The notes under the pieces were generated by a model, which ran no database searches, was not told the DNA's origin, and was given only the letters and a program-made list of their open reading frames with translations. From Paenibacillus harenae (GTDB lineage Bacteria; Bacillota; Bacilli; Paenibacillales; Paenibacillaceae), in contig NZ_JAUSST010000005.1 in assembly GCF_030812415.1 (NCBI RefSeq), forward strand, positions 1-64,000: 64,000 nucleotides of DNA. Direction: 5' to 3'. A program made the position numbers and the translations under genes. The first letter of the stretch is position 1. Every line of letters starts with the position of its first letter. Below are positions 29,951 through 38,918 of this stretch, in pieces.

Positions 29951-30175
29951 TTATGGCGTTTGCAAAGAAACGATTTTTACATACTCTCTAGGGTTATAGC
30001 GCAATGTGGCGTCGTTTACGTCAATGTACGAAAAATCAATCGTTTTTACCGAAAAGGGAGAGGGCTTACTGTAGGTTAGTCTGTCGTGATCCCTGACATA
30101 TTCATTCAGCTTTGCTCCAATTAAAAGGATGGAGAGAAAGATTATCGCGCAAATTATTATATTACGTATTGGCAT
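29951..30175 (-). CDS. Small membrane-anchored protein, unknown
   Basis: 74 aa. N-terminal hydrophobic stretch IIICAIIFLSILLIGA after a short start (MPIRN), the rest soluble and outside if Sec-inserted. TAGGAGTGATC lies just before ATG 30175. I do not recognise the family. It is divergent from the mrp operon. Confidence 0.5.
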   Translation of the reverse strand: MPIRNIIICAIIFLSILLIGAKLNEYVRDHDRLTYSKPSPFSVKTIDFSYIDVNDATLRYNPREYVKIVSLQTP

Positions 30176-30257
30176 AGTGATCACTCCTATGCAAGAAGTA
30201 ATCCCCTATTCGCCGCTATTTCATTCCTCAACCCACAACCTGCCTTAACGAATTGTT

Positions 30258-30287
30258 TTGACAGAACAGCTGCAGGACTTATATAAT
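30258..30287 (+). promoter_or_regulatory. Strong putative mrp operon promoter
   Basis: Perfect TTGACA (30258-30263) and perfect TATAAT (30282-30287) with 18 nt between, about 160 nt before mrpA. Confidence 0.75.
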
Positions 30288-30329
30288 GACAGAAGCGATT
30301 ATACAACCGCATATAAGGATTTACCGGAG

Positions 30330-30366
30330 GAGCCTGTCATCAGCGGGCTCTTTTTGCGTTTTTTCA
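30330..30366 (+). terminator. Terminator-like hairpin in the mrp leader (possible attenuator)
   Basis: GAGCC (30330-30334) pairs with GGCTC (30346-30350), followed by TTTTTGCGTTTTTTC. It lies between the promoter and mrpA with no gene in between, so it could attenuate the operon. CTGTCAT at 30334-30340 is complementary to ATGACAG at 30286-30292, but that partner lies at or before the expected transcript start. Confidence 0.45.
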
Positions 30367-30445
30367 TGTTTCATTCGTTTTTGATGTACATGAGGGTGTT
30401 TTGGGAAATGCTGTTGGGAGAATATTACGATGGGGAGGATCTGTA

Positions 30446-33319
30446 GTGACGTTACTGCATGTTGCCATTATTATTCCGTTTTTGTTCGCGGCTGCAAGCC
30501 CGATCTTTTATAAGCTGCTGAAAAGAGTGCATACGGGCTGGCTGGTACTGCCGGCGCCGATGGCGTTGTTTATTTATTTCTGTTCGCAAATTCCACCCGT
30601 TCGTGGCGGTGAGACCATAGAAGGGGCCGTACCCTGGATTCCGTCGCTCGGTATCGATTTTACCGTTTACTTAGACGGACTGGGACTATTGTTCGCTTTG
30701 CTCATATCAGGGATTGGATCGCTGGTTGTGTTGTATTCGATATTCTATCTGTCCAAGACGAAAGAAGCGGTCAATGTTTTCTATGTGTATTTGCTCTTGT
30801 TTATGGGCGCTATGCTGGGCGTCGTACTGTCAGACAACATGATCGTGCTGTACGCATTCTGGGAGCTGACGAGCATTTCTTCGTTCCTGCTTATCGCTTT
30901 CTGGCATTACCGCGAGAGATCCACATATGGAGCTATGAAATCGTTACTTATTACGGTTATAGGCGGATTAGCCATGCTTGCGGGCTTCATCTTGCTGTAC
31001 CTCATAACCGGTACGTTCAGCCTGCGAGAAATAATCGGGTTAGATGTCAATCTGACACACGAATCGCTTTTCTTGCCTGCAATGCTGCTGATTCTGTTGG
31101 GCGCATTCACCAAATCGGCGCAGTTTCCATTTCATATTTGGCTGCCCGACGCTATGGAGGCGCCAACGCCTGTCAGCGCATATCTCCACTCGGCGACGAT
31201 GGTCAAGGCCGGCATTTATTTGGTCGCTAGGTTCAGTCCGATCTTCGCGGGAGATAAGCTCTGGTTCTGGCTTGTATCCGCGTTCGGGATTATAACGCTG
31301 ATCTACGGTTCGTTCCGGGCGATGAAGCAAACGGATCTGAAGTCGCTGCTTGCATTCTCGACGATTAGTCAGCTCGGACTTATTATGACGCTGCTCGGAC
31401 TTGGATCGGCCTCGGCCTTCTTCTCGGGCGGGGCCGATTCACTCTTCTATACAAAGGCTACAATGGCAGCTATTTTTCACCTGATCAATCATGCCGTATT
31501 TAAAGGGGCTTTGTTCATGGTCGCGGGCATCGTCGATCACGAGACGGGGACCCGTGATATTCGCAAACTCGGAGGCCTTATGGCCGTTATGCCGATTACG
31601 TTCTCGATCGCATTGATCGGCACGTTCTCGATGGCAGGCCTACCGCCGTTCAACGGCTTTTTGAGCAAAGAGATGTTTTTTACGGCGGTATTGAACATAA
31701 CGGAGCTAAATCTGTTCAACATGCAAACCGTTGGCGCTCTATTCCCAATCGTCGCGTGGGTTGCAAGCATCTTTACCTACGTCTATAGCATGCTTCTGCT
31801 ATTCCGGACGTTTACGGGCAAAGCGCAATTCGAGAAGCTTGACAAGAAGCCGCATGAGGCGCCGATCGGCATGCTGATTCCTCCGGTCGTACTGGCCTCA
31901 CTGGCAGTCATATTCGGATTATTTCCGAACCTGCTGTCCTACTCGCTCATCGAGCCGGCAATGGCGGCTATTCATCCGAGTCTGCTGCATGAAGGAGATA
32001 CGTTTCTCGTCAAAATCGAGCTATGGCACGGTTGGACGCCAGAGCTGTTCATGACGGCAGGCGTCGTTCTCTTGGGAACGGTCCTCTACAAGCTGCGTCC
32101 TCGAATCAAGGTGGCAACTGAACCGTTGTTCACTTTCGTGTCGCTTAATAAAACATATGACGCTGCGCTTAGAGTAAGCGATATTGGCGCAAGCCGATTG
32201 ACGAGCCGTTATATGACAGGCTCGATTCGCCATTACTTGATTTATATTTTTCTATTTCTGATAGTGACCGTATCGGCAACGATGATGTTCGTCTCCGATA
32301 TACGGTTCGACTTTAGCGGGCATGCACCGACGACGGTGTACGAGATAATGCTTATTATCGGGCTTGTCGTGTCGGCTCTTGCGATTCCTTTCACGACCTC
32401 GCGATTGATGGCGATTATATTGACGGGAACGACGGGTTATATGGTGACCATGTTATTCGTTATCTTCCGCGCGCCGGATCTGGCATTGACGCAAATGATC
32501 GTGGAGACGGTATCGGTTGCCTTGTTCCTGCTCTGTTTCTACCATCTGCCGAAGCTGAAGAAGGAGAAAATCCCTCTCAAGCTCAAGCTTCCGAATTTGC
32601 TCATCGCTTTGGCGGTCGGGACCGTGATGACGATAGTTGCCTTAAGCGCGAGCAGCGGGCGTTCCTTCGAAACGATTGCCGATTATTTTGTTGAATACAG
32701 TTATGAGCTAGCCGGCGGTAAAAATATCGTAAATGTCATTCTCGTCGACTTCCGCGGCTTTGATACGTTATTGGAAATCACGGTGCTCGGTATTGCCTCG
32801 TATGGCATTTATGGGCTCATAAAGCTGAATCTAAAGGGTGAGGAAGGCCCTGATGTCTTTGGTACTAAACATCAAAGCAATCTTATCTATGATCAGCCTA
32901 GAAGCAATGACGTCATTCTTAAAACAATCTCGAAGATCGCGATCTTTATTATTTTGACATTCTCCGTTTATTTGTTTCTAGCCGGCCATAACCATCCGGG
33001 CGGCGGCTTTATCGGGGGCTTGATGACCGCATCGGCGATCGTCTTGCTGGCCATGTCGCAAGGAATCAAGGCAGCGCAGACGATTATTCCGATTGATTTC
33101 CGCAAGCTCACCGGTATCGGACTCACGGTCGCCTTACTGACCGGAATCGGCTCTTTTGTATTCGGCGCACCGTTCTTCAGCCATTCTTTCGGCTATTTCC
33201 AGCTGCCGCTGCTCGGGGAGACCGAGCTTGCCACGGCGATGCTGTTCGACCTTGGCGTATACCTGACCGTCGTCGGTATCACGATGACGATTATATTGAC
33301 GATTGGGAGGGATAAGTAA
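30446..33319 (+). CDS. mrpA: Na+/H+ antiporter subunit MrpA fused to MrpB
   Basis: 957 aa. Residues to about 640 form the MrpA/NuoL-like proton channel (MIVLYAFWELTSISSFLL, FPFHIWLPDAMEAPTPVSAYLHSATMVKAG with the conserved Lys). After an MbhE/DUF4040-like part, the last 150 residues (FLAGHNHPGGGFIGGLMTASAIVL) are MrpB. No separate mrpB follows. The complex exchanges Na+ for H+ and supports pH and salt tolerance. GTG start at 30446, with TGGGGAGGAT 5 nt upstream. Confidence 0.95.
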   Translation: MTLLHVAIIIPFLFAAASPIFYKLLKRVHTGWLVLPAPMALFIYFCSQIPPVRGGETIEGAVPWIPSLGIDFTVYLDGLGLLFALLISGIGSLVVLYSIFYLSKTKEAVNVFYVYLLLFMGAMLGVVLSDNMIVLYAFWELTSISSFLLIAFWHYRERSTYGAMKSLLITVIGGLAMLAGFILLYLITGTFSLREIIGLDVNLTHESLFLPAMLLILLGAFTKSAQFPFHIWLPDAMEAPTPVSAYLHSATMVKAGIYLVARFSPIFAGDKLWFWLVSAFGIITLIYGSFRAMKQTDLKSLLAFSTISQLGLIMTLLGLGSASAFFSGGADSLFYTKATMAAIFHLINHAVFKGALFMVAGIVDHETGTRDIRKLGGLMAVMPITFSIALIGTFSMAGLPPFNGFLSKEMFFTAVLNITELNLFNMQTVGALFPIVAWVASIFTYVYSMLLLFRTFTGKAQFEKLDKKPHEAPIGMLIPPVVLASLAVIFGLFPNLLSYSLIEPAMAAIHPSLLHEGDTFLVKIELWHGWTPELFMTAGVVLLGTVLYKLRPRIKVATEPLFTFVSLNKTYDAALRVSDIGASRLTSRYMTGSIRHYLIYIFLFLIVTVSATMMFVSDIRFDFSGHAPTTVYEIMLIIGLVVSALAIPFTTSRLMAIILTGTTGYMVTMLFVIFRAPDLALTQMIVETVSVALFLLCFYHLPKLKKEKIPLKLKLPNLLIALAVGTVMTIVALSASSGRSFETIADYFVEYSYELAGGKNIVNVILVDFRGFDTLLEITVLGIASYGIYGLIKLNLKGEEGPDVFGTKHQSNLIYDQPRSNDVILKTISKIAIFIILTFSVYLFLAGHNHPGGGFIGGLMTASAIVLLAMSQGIKAAQTIIPIDFRKLTGIGLTVALLTGIGSFVFGAPFFSHSFGYFQLPLLGETELATAMLFDLGVYLTVVGITMTIILTIGRDK

Positions 33320-33320
33320 C

Positions 33321-33659
33321 GTGGAACTCTATATGTCGCTTGCAATCGGCGTGCTGTTTACAGTCGGGGTCTATTTATTGCTCTCCAAGAGCCTGCTTCG
33401 CATATTGCTGGGCACTTCGCTGATGACGCACGGCGTTCATCTTCTTCTCCTGACGATGTCGCGACTGAAGACCGGAGCGGCGCCGCTGCTCGGAGAGAAA
33501 GCGGAATCCTATATCGATCCGATCCCGCAAGCGCTTATTTTAACGTCGATTGTTATAAGCTTTGGCGTTACGTCATTTTTTATCGTACTGGCGTATAAGG
33601 CTTACCAAAAGCTGGGGACCGACGATATGGAGCAGTTAAGGGGGGACGGAGATGAATAA
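33321..33659 (+). CDS. mrpC: Na+/H+ antiporter subunit MrpC
   Basis: 112 aa, NuoK-like. Three membrane segments with LLGTSLMTHGVHLLLLTM and PIPQALILTSIVISFGVTSF, the family signature. GTG start one base after the mrpA stop, with GGGAGGGAT upstream. Overlaps mrpD by 8 nt. Confidence 0.95.
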   Translation: MELYMSLAIGVLFTVGVYLLLSKSLLRILLGTSLMTHGVHLLLLTMSRLKTGAAPLLGEKAESYIDPIPQALILTSIVISFGVTSFFIVLAYKAYQKLGTDDMEQLRGDGDE

Positions 33660-35142
33660 TTTGCTTGTCATGCCGCTGTTGATTCCGCTATGCACGGCAG
33701 TCCTGCTGCTTTTCCTCAAACGAAACATCGTGCTGCAGCGGAGTCTAAGCCTGATCGGACTGCTGTTACATGCCGCGACTTCATTCATGATCGTCTATCA
33801 AGTGCATAATGAGGGAATACAGACGCTTCATATGGGCGGATGGGCACCACCGTATGGCATCGTATTTGTAGCCGACTCTCTTGCTTCGCTGCTTGTGGCC
33901 GCAACTTCGATTGCAGGCTTCTTCTGCTTAATCTATTCGTTTCAGTCGATAGGCGAGGAGCGGGAGCGCTTTTATTATTATCCGCTGTTTCAATTTTTGC
34001 TGGTCGGCGTCAGCGGCTCTTTCTTAACCGGCGACTTATTCAACCTGTTTGTCTGCTTCGAAGTGATGCTCATCTCTTCCTATGCGCTCATCGTGCTAGG
34101 GGGGACGAAACGCCAGCTGCGCGAGACGCTGAAATACATGCTGATTAATATATTGTCTTCTACGCTATTCGTTGCGACAGTCGCTTATTTATACGGCGTG
34201 ACCGGCACCTTGAATATGGCGCACTTGTCCATAAGGATTGCTGAAATGCAGCAGGGCGGCATATTGAACGCCATTGCTGTGTTATTGATGATCGTATTCG
34301 CAATGAAGGCGGGGTTGTTCCTGTTCTTCTGGCTGCCTGGATCCTACAGCGCGCCGCCGGCAGCGGTTGCTGCCTTGTTCGGGGCGCTGCTGACCAAGGT
34401 CGGCGTCTATGCGCTGATTCGGAGCTTTACGCTCCTCTTTTACCATGAACCGTCGATCTCGCAGGGGCTGATCGGTTGGATGGCAGGTGCTACGATCGTG
34501 TTAGGCTCAATAGGAGCGATCGCATTTTCCGATGTAAGACGGATCTTGAATTACAACGTCATTATAAGCGTAGGTTTTATTGCATACGGCCTATCGGCAG
34601 CCACAAGGGCAGGATGGGACGGTGCCGTATTTTATTTGATCCATGACATGACGGCCAAAGCGTTGCTGTTCATACTAGGAGGTATTATTGTCCAATTGGC
34701 AGGAACCAGCAACCTGAAAGAAATGGGCGGAATGATCAGGCGCTACCCGCTGGTCGGGTGGATGTTCTTCGTCGTTTCGCTGGCTGTAGCGGGCATCCCT
34801 CCGCTTAGCGGCTTCGCGGGCAAGCTGCTTATATTGCAAGGGGGGCTGGAAGCAAAACAATATGTGCTTGCGGCGTTATCGCTGCTATCGAGCATCGTCG
34901 TTCTCTGTTCATTGCTTCGCATCTTTATCGCCGCTTTCTGGGGCGAGGAGAAGCCTTGTCCGGAAGGCGCCGGCGAGCGGTCGATCGTTGCCCGCAGCGC
35001 GGTAGCGGCGGCAGGGGGGCTGCTCGTTCTGATCGTAGCGATGGGTCTTGGGTCAGAATGGGTATACGGCTTGGTGGAGCAAGCGGGCCATACGCTGTAT
35101 ACGCCATCCCAATATATTGAGTCGGTATTAAAGGAGCAGTGA
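33652..35142 (+). CDS. mrpD: Na+/H+ antiporter subunit MrpD
   Basis: 496 aa, NuoN/NuoM-like, about 14 membrane helices. LFNLFVCFEVMLISSYALIV with the conserved Glu and LLTKVGVYALIRSFTLLF with the channel Lys. Second proton-translocating subunit of the complex. Confidence 0.96.
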   Translation: MNNLLVMPLLIPLCTAVLLLFLKRNIVLQRSLSLIGLLLHAATSFMIVYQVHNEGIQTLHMGGWAPPYGIVFVADSLASLLVAATSIAGFFCLIYSFQSIGEERERFYYYPLFQFLLVGVSGSFLTGDLFNLFVCFEVMLISSYALIVLGGTKRQLRETLKYMLINILSSTLFVATVAYLYGVTGTLNMAHLSIRIAEMQQGGILNAIAVLLMIVFAMKAGLFLFFWLPGSYSAPPAAVAALFGALLTKVGVYALIRSFTLLFYHEPSISQGLIGWMAGATIVLGSIGAIAFSDVRRILNYNVIISVGFIAYGLSAATRAGWDGAVFYLIHDMTAKALLFILGGIIVQLAGTSNLKEMGGMIRRYPLVGWMFFVVSLAVAGIPPLSGFAGKLLILQGGLEAKQYVLAALSLLSSIVVLCSLLRIFIAAFWGEEKPCPEGAGERSIVARSAVAAAGGLLVLIVAMGLGSEWVYGLVEQAGHTLYTPSQYIESVLKEQ

Positions 35143-35146
35143 AGAG

Positions 35147-35629
35147 ATGGCTGTACAGCTATTGTTAAACCTTGTCATATCCGTTGTCTGGATGTTTCTT
35201 AACGATAATTGGACGGCATCGGGTTTTATCGTTGGTTTTCTGATCGGAGCAATCACCATCGGCTTAATGCGCCGTTTCTGGCCGCAGCCCTACTACTTGA
35301 TTCGATTATGGGCAGTTGTTAAACTGCTTGCCTTGTTCATGAAGGAGCTGATCGTGTCCAGCTACGCTGTTCTTGTGCATATCGTTCGTCCGAAGCTGAC
35401 GATTCGCCCAGGCATCTTCGCGTATAAGACGGAGCTGAAGTCAGACTGGGAAGTTACGGTGCTCTCATGCTTAATCTGCCTGACGCCGGGGACGCTGACA
35501 ATGGATGTATCCCGCGATGGCGGTACGCTGTATGTTCATGCCATGGATATAGACGATGTCGAAGAGCTATCGAGGCAAATCAAAGGGAGCTTCGAGAAAG
35601 CGATCATGGAGGTGACCAGATCATGCTAG
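35147..35629 (+). CDS. mrpE: Na+/H+ antiporter subunit MrpE
   Basis: 160 aa. Two membrane segments at the N-terminus and a cytoplasmic domain with LTPGTLTMDVSRDGGTLYVHAMDI, diagnostic of MrpE. Its 3' end overlaps mrpF by 7 nt. Confidence 0.95.
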   Translation: MAVQLLLNLVISVVWMFLNDNWTASGFIVGFLIGAITIGLMRRFWPQPYYLIRLWAVVKLLALFMKELIVSSYAVLVHIVRPKLTIRPGIFAYKTELKSDWEVTVLSCLICLTPGTLTMDVSRDGGTLYVHAMDIDDVEELSRQIKGSFEKAIMEVTRSC

Positions 35630-35916
35630 AGATGATGTTATATGTGGCCTTGAGTTTATTAGGGCTGGCTATTCTAGGTTGTATGTATCGCTTGCTAGCC
35701 GGGCCGTCTATTCCGGACCGTGTCGCCGCCTTGGATACGATCGGCATTATGCTGGTGTCCATGATTGCGATCCTATGCATGCTGCTTCGGACAACCGCCT
35801 ATATCGACATTATATTGGTTATTGGTATATTGACCTTTATCGGCACGACAGCCTTTGCCAAATATATTGAAAGAGGTGTTGTACTTGAATCTGGAGACGA
35901 TAAGCAAGATCGGTGA
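35623..35916 (+). CDS. mrpF: Na+/H+ antiporter subunit MrpF
   Basis: 97 aa. Three membrane segments; YRLLAGPSIPDRVAALDTIG is the MrpF signature. Start at ATG 35623 after GGAGGTGACC; the longer upstream reading is not family-like. Overlaps mrpG. Confidence 0.95.
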   Translation: MLEMMLYVALSLLGLAILGCMYRLLAGPSIPDRVAALDTIGIMLVSMIAILCMLLRTTAYIDIILVIGILTFIGTTAFAKYIERGVVLESGDDKQDR

Positions 35917-36268
35917 GCTGGTGATTGGCGCGGCAATCGTGCTTGGGGCGATCGTATGCTTGCTCAGCGCCTTCGGAATCGTGAGACTGCCGGACGTATA
36001 CCTCAGATCGCATGCGGCTACCAAAAGCGCTACGCTCGGCGTATTTATCATTTTACTTGCCGTATTCTTGTATTTTATGTTTTATTTGGAGCATACGAGC
36101 GCAAAGCTGCTGCTCGGTATTGTATTTGTGTTTCTGACGTCGCCGTTAGCGGGACATTTGAACAGCAGGGCCGCATACCGTTCGGGCGTGTCGCTCTGGA
36201 AGGGCAGTGTGCGGGATGAGATGAAGACTGCGCTGAAGAAGGAAAGAGAAGCGGAAGCGGAGCAATAG
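35885..36268 (+). CDS. mrpG: Na+/H+ antiporter subunit MrpG
   Basis: 127 aa. Three membrane segments with FGIVRLPDVYLRSHAATKSATLG, the MrpG signature, and a charged cytoplasmic tail. TTG start at 35885 with GAAAGAGGTG upstream, overlapping mrpF by 32 nt. Last gene of the operon. Confidence 0.92.
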   Translation: MNLETISKIGELVIGAAIVLGAIVCLLSAFGIVRLPDVYLRSHAATKSATLGVFIILLAVFLYFMFYLEHTSAKLLLGIVFVFLTSPLAGHLNSRAAYRSGVSLWKGSVRDEMKTALKKEREAEAEQ

Positions 36269-36286
36269 GAGAGGGGAAAGTATAAG

Positions 36287-36625
36287 ATGGAGCAAGTGAT
36301 TGCGTATTGCGAGCGAAAGCCGGGCGCGACCGGAGAGTATCCGTTCGGCCCGGAGTCGCTGGTTATGAAGGTTGGAGGGAAAATGTTCGCTTTGTTCGGG
36401 GACGATTCGATCTCCTTGAAGTGTGACCCGATTATCGCGCAAAACCTCCGGGAGCAGCATGAGGCTGTAAAGCCTGGCTATCACCTGAACAAGAAGCATT
36501 GGAACACGGTCTCGCTAGGATCGTCCTTGTCCGAGGAAGAGCTGCATGCGATGATCGATCATTCCTACGAGTTAGTAGTCGCCGGTCTGACCAAAGCGAT
36601 GCGAGCACAGTTGGGTGCGGTCTAG
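36287..36625 (+). CDS. MmcQ/YjbR family DNA-binding-like protein
   Basis: 112 aa. CERKPGATGEYPFGPESLVMKVGGKMFAL and NTVSLGSSLSEEELHAMIDHSYELV are typical of the MmcQ/YjbR fold (DUF419), proposed to bind DNA. 18 nt after mrpG, so perhaps in the same transcript. Its last 4 nt overlap the convergent DUF4870 gene. Confidence 0.9.
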   Translation: MEQVIAYCERKPGATGEYPFGPESLVMKVGGKMFALFGDDSISLKCDPIIAQNLREQHEAVKPGYHLNKKHWNTVSLGSSLSEEELHAMIDHSYELVVAGLTKAMRAQLGAV

Positions 36626-36975
36626 AAGCGGTTAAGCTGTTTCTCGCAGAAGTCGCCTACGACTGGCAGCTTGTAGATTCTGCCTTGCAGCGCAAGCACC
36701 ATAAGGCCAATCCAGAGCACGAAGGTGGCCAGCGGCAGCAGAATGCCGAGCAGCCATCCGATGATCGGGATAAAGCCAAGCACGATGTTAATGATCAAGA
36801 TTGACGCAAAGATGACCGTGGATTGCATGGCATGCATCCGAACATAACGGCTTTGTTTCTCAATGATCAAGAAGATAATGCCCGTAATGAAACCGGCTAA
36901 GTAGCAAAGCAGCGCGGCAACCTTGGGATCAAGGCCGGTTGATGATTTGTCGGGATTGATGGACGGATGTTGCAT
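36622..36975 (-). CDS. DUF4870 family membrane protein
   Basis: 117 aa. Three membrane segments: LDPKVAALLCYLAGFITGIIF, QSTVIFASILIINIVLGFIPIIG and LLGILLPLATFVLWIGLMVLAL, the DUF4870 pattern. Start at ATG 36975 after AAAGGGTG. Function unknown. Confidence 0.88.
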   Translation of the reverse strand: MQHPSINPDKSSTGLDPKVAALLCYLAGFITGIIFLIIEKQSRYVRMHAMQSTVIFASILIINIVLGFIPIIGWLLGILLPLATFVLWIGLMVLALQGRIYKLPVVGDFCEKQLNRF

Positions 36976-37109
36976 AATTATTTTCACCCTTTCTTATTCA
37001 CATATGTATGCAATGATTGTATTCGATGCCGAGGGACAATAGACCTCCTAAGCCAAGCCAACAATTTATTCGTTTTCTCTACCTTTTTCCACAATTGGCA
37101 CTAATCCTT

Positions 37110-37139
37110 TGTAAAAGTTTTGTAACCTGTTGTTATAAT
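37110..37139 (+). promoter_or_regulatory. WalR box and extended -10 promoter of the LCP gene
   Basis: TGTAAA-N5-TGTAAC at 37110-37126 is an exact fit to the WalR/YycF consensus TGTWAH-N5-TGTWAH. TATAAT at 37134-37139 is preceded by TG one base upstream, and there is no -35; the box covers the -35 position, which suits activation by WalR. Confidence 0.75.
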
Positions 37140-37199
37140 AGATCGTCTAGAATGTTAGATGAGCGAAAGTAATAACAGAACGAATGGGAGTAGTCTGCT

Positions 37200-38267
37200 A
37201 TGAAGAGGAAATATAAATGGTTGTATGCGATGGCTGCCGCACTGGTAATCGCCGCAGTCGCCGGTTATTTCAATCGCGGCGCGCTTGCCGCGCTCGGATT
37301 CGATTGGCTCGTTGCCGGACAGGTAGAGAAGCAGCTAGAGAAAACCTATAAACCGGTTATCGGACGCGAGCCGATGCCTGTAAGCTTCACGGCGGAGGAG
37401 CGGGATCCATTCTCGGTGCTGCTGCTGGGCGTCGATCAACGGGATAATGAGATCGGACGCTCGGATACGATGATCTACACGGTCGTACGTCCGTCTGACG
37501 GCAATCTGTTGATGGTCTCGATCCCCCGCGATACGTATACGGAAATCGTCGGCAAGGACACAGAGGACAAGATCACTCACGCGTATGCGTTCGGCGGAGC
37601 GGGAATGGCGATGGATACGGTGGAGAACTTGTTCGATGCCCCGATCCAATACTATGCCTCGATCAACTTCGAAGGCTTCCGCGAGGCCATTGACGCGCTC
37701 GGAGGCATCTCGCTTCCGATTGAAGAGGACATCGTGAATAAGGACCCGAATCATGAGAAGTTCACGATCAAGGGCGGACAGAGCAGCTATAACGGCCAAG
37801 ATGCGCTGTACTACGTTCGCTACCGCGAGGATGCGGGCGGCGACATAAGCCGGACGGAGCGTCAACAGACGTTCCTGAACGCGTTGATGGATAAGGCGTC
37901 GGGCATGAATCAATGGACGAAGATTCCGGAGTTGATCGACATTATGGGCAACAACTTCGAGACGGATATGCGACCCGACCAAATGCTCGACCTGGCCCAG
38001 TCGCTGCTGCTCTCCAAGGAGCGCCATATTTATAGTCATTCGCTTACGGGCGAAGGCAGACGGCTCGTCGGCGGAGGGGCTTGGTATTATTTTGCCGATG
38101 AAGAGGACTTGTCAAACGTGAAGGTTATGATAGACAATTGGTTGGATGCAGACACGAAGGCAGAAGCGCTATTATTGCCCGAGAAATATAGGGTCCAGCA
38201 GGAAAAAGAGGTACAATCGCTCTCCAGCGAGAATAAAGAAATAGAAGAGCAGGCGACGCGGCAATAA
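37200..38267 (+). CDS. LytR-CpsA-Psr family cell-wall ligase
   Basis: 355 aa. N-terminal membrane anchor (YAMAAALVIAAVAGYF), then the LCP domain: FSVLLLGVDQRDNEIGRSDTM and VSIPRDTYTEI supply the Asp and Arg residues that bind the polyprenyl-pyrophosphate substrate, and GGDISRTERQQTFL the downstream Arg motif. LCP enzymes attach teichoic acids or other glycopolymers to peptidoglycan. Control by WalR is suggested by its promoter. Confidence 0.93.
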   Translation: MKRKYKWLYAMAAALVIAAVAGYFNRGALAALGFDWLVAGQVEKQLEKTYKPVIGREPMPVSFTAEERDPFSVLLLGVDQRDNEIGRSDTMIYTVVRPSDGNLLMVSIPRDTYTEIVGKDTEDKITHAYAFGGAGMAMDTVENLFDAPIQYYASINFEGFREAIDALGGISLPIEEDIVNKDPNHEKFTIKGGQSSYNGQDALYYVRYREDAGGDISRTERQQTFLNALMDKASGMNQWTKIPELIDIMGNNFETDMRPDQMLDLAQSLLLSKERHIYSHSLTGEGRRLVGGGAWYYFADEEDLSNVKVMIDNWLDADTKAEALLLPEKYRVQQEKEVQSLSSENKEIEEQATRQ

Positions 38268-38368
38268 GGCCGGGTGTTAAGCAAGATCCGTCTGTCACTT
38301 TCTTAATGGCGGTAACGGCTATAGCGGTTGTGCCAGATAGAGCTTACGGAACGGAGTTGTTTTCTGAT

Positions 38369-38833
38369 ATGAATATTGCGTTTTTTTTGCTCCCGAAGCA
38401 GGAGGTCGTGACGGTTACGGTCGATGCGACGCTCAGGCAGACGCTGGAGCGGATGGAGTATCATCGTTATACGGCGGTGCCGATCATTGACGACGACGGC
38501 GGTTATGTCGGTACGGTGACGGAGGGCGATCTGCTATGGTTCATGAAGAGCCGGCAAGAGCTAAACTTCGACCAGACGAACAAGATCAGTCTTTCGGAAG
38601 TGCCGCTGAGGTTGAATAACCGTTCGGTTCGAATCGACGCCAATATGAACGACCTCATTTCACTGGCGAAGGCGCAGAACTTTGTCCCTGTCGTTGACGA
38701 TATGAACCGGTTCATCGGCATTGTGCGCAGGAGCGAAATTATCGATTATTGCGAAAAGCTTATTTTTGAACAAGGCGAAACGGCTGACGCCGCCCTCGGT
38801 CGGCGCAGTGCGTTTCATTCCGGAGAAATATAA
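38369..38833 (+). CDS. CBS-domain pair protein
   Basis: 154 aa. Two CBS motifs: RMEYHRYTAVPIIDDDGGYVGTVTEGDLLW and LAKAQNFVPVVDDMNRFIGIVRRSEII. CBS pairs bind adenine nucleotides; in Firmicutes the stand-alone protein DarB binds c-di-AMP. This protein is not clearly DarB, but it lies two genes before the c-di-AMP phosphodiesterase gdpP. ATG 38369 chosen, as the longer frame has no ribosome binding site. The stop codon is part of palindromic element D. Confidence 0.85.
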   Translation: MNIAFFLLPKQEVVTVTVDATLRQTLERMEYHRYTAVPIIDDDGGYVGTVTEGDLLWFMKSRQELNFDQTNKISLSEVPLRLNNRSVRIDANMNDLISLAKAQNFVPVVDDMNRFIGIVRRSEIIDYCEKLIFEQGETADAALGRRSAFHSGEI

Positions 38834-38872
38834 GCATAAGTATAAGGTGAAACTTATAAATTGTTATATTTC
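38825..38872. repeat. Palindromic intergenic element, copy D
   Basis: Outer arms GAAATATAA (38825-38833) and TTATATTTC (38864-38872), perfect 9 bp; inner stem TATAAG/CTTATA around GTGAAA; followed directly by GAAATAATG. The left arm overlaps the stop codon of the CBS gene. Confidence 0.65.
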
Positions 38873-38918
38873 GAAATAATGTGATGCAGGACTAATGCAG
38901 ATTTATATACCACTGGAT

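Noticed and set aside
30258-30446. 62-aa plus-strand frame before mrpA
   Set aside because: Its TTG start is the -35 TTGACA of the mrp promoter and its end coincides with the mrpA start; it lies wholly in promoter and leader.
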